DNA of 64,000 nucleotides from positions 372,001-436,000 of the forward strand of contig NZ_OZ242363.1 of NCBI RefSeq assembly GCF_965208895.1. Reading direction: 5' to 3'. The translations under genes were made by a program, and so were the position numbers. The number at the start of each line of letters is the position of its first letter. Within the stretch, counting starts at the first letter, position 1. The stretch is from Poriferisodalis sp965208895. GTDB lineage: Bacteria; Actinomycetota; Acidimicrobiia; Acidimicrobiales; Poriferisodalaceae. Below are positions 62,969 through 64,000 of the stretch, in pieces. Under the pieces are notes generated by a model. The model was not told the DNA's origin. It worked only from the letters and a program-made list of their open reading frames with translations, and did not search any database.

Positions 62969-63027
62969 AGCGAAGGTCGCTGTCACCACGATCGCCTCAA
63001 CAGTCAGATCGGGGTTGACTTCGCTGT

Positions 63028-64000
63028 TCAGCGAGTGCCGACGAGATCCTGCCCGGCGGACTCTTGAATACCGGTGATGCGTTCACCAGAGTCGCGTGGG
63101 ACCGGCCGTTCCGAGATGGCGAAGTGGATGGCGGCAGCGCCAATGGAGAGGATCGCCGCCAGCCACCACCACAGGTCGTAGCTGCCGGTGGCTTCACGCA
63201 CCCATCCGCCGCCGTAAGCACCGGCGAATGCCCCGACCTGGTGGCTGAGGAAAACGAATCCGAACAAGGTGCCCGCATTGCGCAGGCCGAACTGGCCCAG
63301 CACGATGCCCGAGGTCAACGGCACGCTGGCGAGCCACACCACGCCCAGCAGCGCCCCGAACCCCAGCGCAACGGCGGGCGTGACCGGCAGCACCACCAAG
63401 CCCACAAAGGCGACGGCTCGGGTGGTGTAGATGATGCTGAGCAAGCGGCTCTTGTTGAATCGTACGCCGAGCACCCCTGCGGAGAATGCTCCGAAGATAT
63501 TGAAGAGCCCGATGAGCGCCAGCGACCACGTGGCGATGCTGGTTGCGTAGCCGGCATCGGTCAGTGACTTTGGCAGGTGGACACCGACGAAGGTCACGTG
63601 GAAACCGCACACGAAGAAGGCGGCGTTCACCAAGAGGTAGTCGCGGTGGCGCAGTGCCCGGCCGGTGACCTGGCCGAGGGATTCGTGGTCTGGGGCACTT
63701 GTGGTCGTGCCGGTGGAATCTGGGCCAGGCGAATCCGGTTCGGGGGCCCCTGCGATGCGAGTGCCGGTGCGCAACGGCCGCACCACGGCGGCGATGGTCA
63801 TCGTGACAGCGGCCAAGACGACCATCGAGCCGCGCCAGCCGAGCAGGTCGATGAAGACCCGGGTGAGCGGCACCAGCAGGAAATGACCGAATGAACCGAA
63901 GGCGGTGGCGATGCCCAAGGCCATCGAGCGCTGGTTCGGCTCGACGAGCTTGCCGATCGACGACAGCACGACTGCAAACGAAGCCGCGGACATGCCCAGC
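63028..64000 (-). CDS. MFS transporter, partial (5' end beyond the window)
   Basis: At least 321 residues of a major facilitator. The visible part includes helices 4-12: MALGIATAFGSFGHFLLVPLTRVFIDLLGWRGS, a cytoplasmic charged loop (about 75-110 of the visible part), and FNIFGAFSAGVLGVRFNKSRLLSIIYTTRA in the C-terminal half. The MFS_1 pattern with a long central loop is like oxalate/formate-antiporter-type and monocarboxylate permeases, but no residue proves it. Convergent with metF. The start lies beyond base 64000. Confidence 0.75.
   Translation of the reverse strand, partial: LGMSAASFAVVLSSIGKLVEPNQRSMALGIATAFGSFGHFLLVPLTRVFIDLLGWRGSMVVLAAVTMTIAAVVRPLRTGTRIAGAPEPDSPGPDSTGTTTSAPDHESLGQVTGRALRHRDYLLVNAAFFVCGFHVTFVGVHLPKSLTDAGYATSIATWSLALIGLFNIFGAFSAGVLGVRFNKSRLLSIIYTTRAVAFVGLVVLPVTPAVALGFGALLGVVWLASVPLTSGIVLGQFGLRNAGTLFGFVFLSHQVGAFAGAYGGGWVREATGSYDLWWWLAAILSIGAAAIHFAISERPVPRDSGERITGIQESAGQDLVGTR

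Overview
The window is GC-rich, gene-dense DNA that looks like an actinobacterium. The order tatA/tatB, tatC, helY matches the mycobacterial arrangement, translation coupling by ATGA/GTGA overlaps is pervasive, and several genes appear leaderless. Together with the gene content this suggests an uncultured marine or host-associated Acidimicrobiia-like lineage (inference; no rRNA gene is present to test it). I see no rRNA, tRNA, CRISPR array or replication origin.

0-15 kb is core housekeeping: signal peptidase I, a glycerophosphodiester phosphodiesterase, Tat translocase, HelY helicase, a double-domain ThyX-like protein, GNAT, NUDIX and a ParC/ParE (or second gyrase) pair. 15-18 kb is a small accessory patch: a ParD-like antitoxin and zeta-type toxin with an operator palindrome, a nucleotidyltransferase-HEPN fusion, and remnants of IS3 and ISL3 elements. 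18-27.6 kb returns to chromosomal genes: lytic transglycosylase, D-aminoacylase-like amidohydrolase, DsbA-like protein, SNF2 helicase, ProS.

The main theme is one-carbon metabolism, spread over three loci. Locus 1 (28-34.4 kb) is a five-gene operon: corrinoid protein, DUF1638, methyl-THF:corrinoid methyltransferase, corrinoid reactivase, and an MttB-like methyltransferase without pyrrolysine. Locus 2 (40.9-47.1 kb, minus) is an NAD-type formate dehydrogenase whose catalytic subunit needs UGA read as selenocysteine, with a SECIS hairpin. Its iron-sulfur N-terminal region is a separate gene placed after the NuoEF-like subunit. Locus 3 (55.5-63 kb) is a divergent pair of operons: dimethylglycine/sarcosine dehydrogenase-like with EtfBA, and formate-THF ligase with methylene-THF reductase. 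An IclR-type regulator sits beside locus 2. All three loci carry the same compound site upstream: two 17-bp GTTCC-N7-GGAAC-like palindromes separated by one A. I read this as one regulon for stripping methyl groups from glycine betaine or a related methylated amine, moving them to THF and oxidising them to formate and CO2.

Between loci 1 and 2 (34.4-40 kb) lies a decayed defence island: a 5'-truncated SNF2-type helicase, a PglZ-domain protein, an unknown partner, an Abi_C remnant, an Abi/HEPN protein and a second zeta-type kinase. Between loci 2 and 3 (48.1-53.4 kb) three insertion sequences (IS1380, IS3, IS1634 families) sit nearly end to end, followed by a secreted serine protease and a lipoprotein. 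A roughly 70-90-bp dispersed repeat occurs three times, once inside the 3' end of fdhB.
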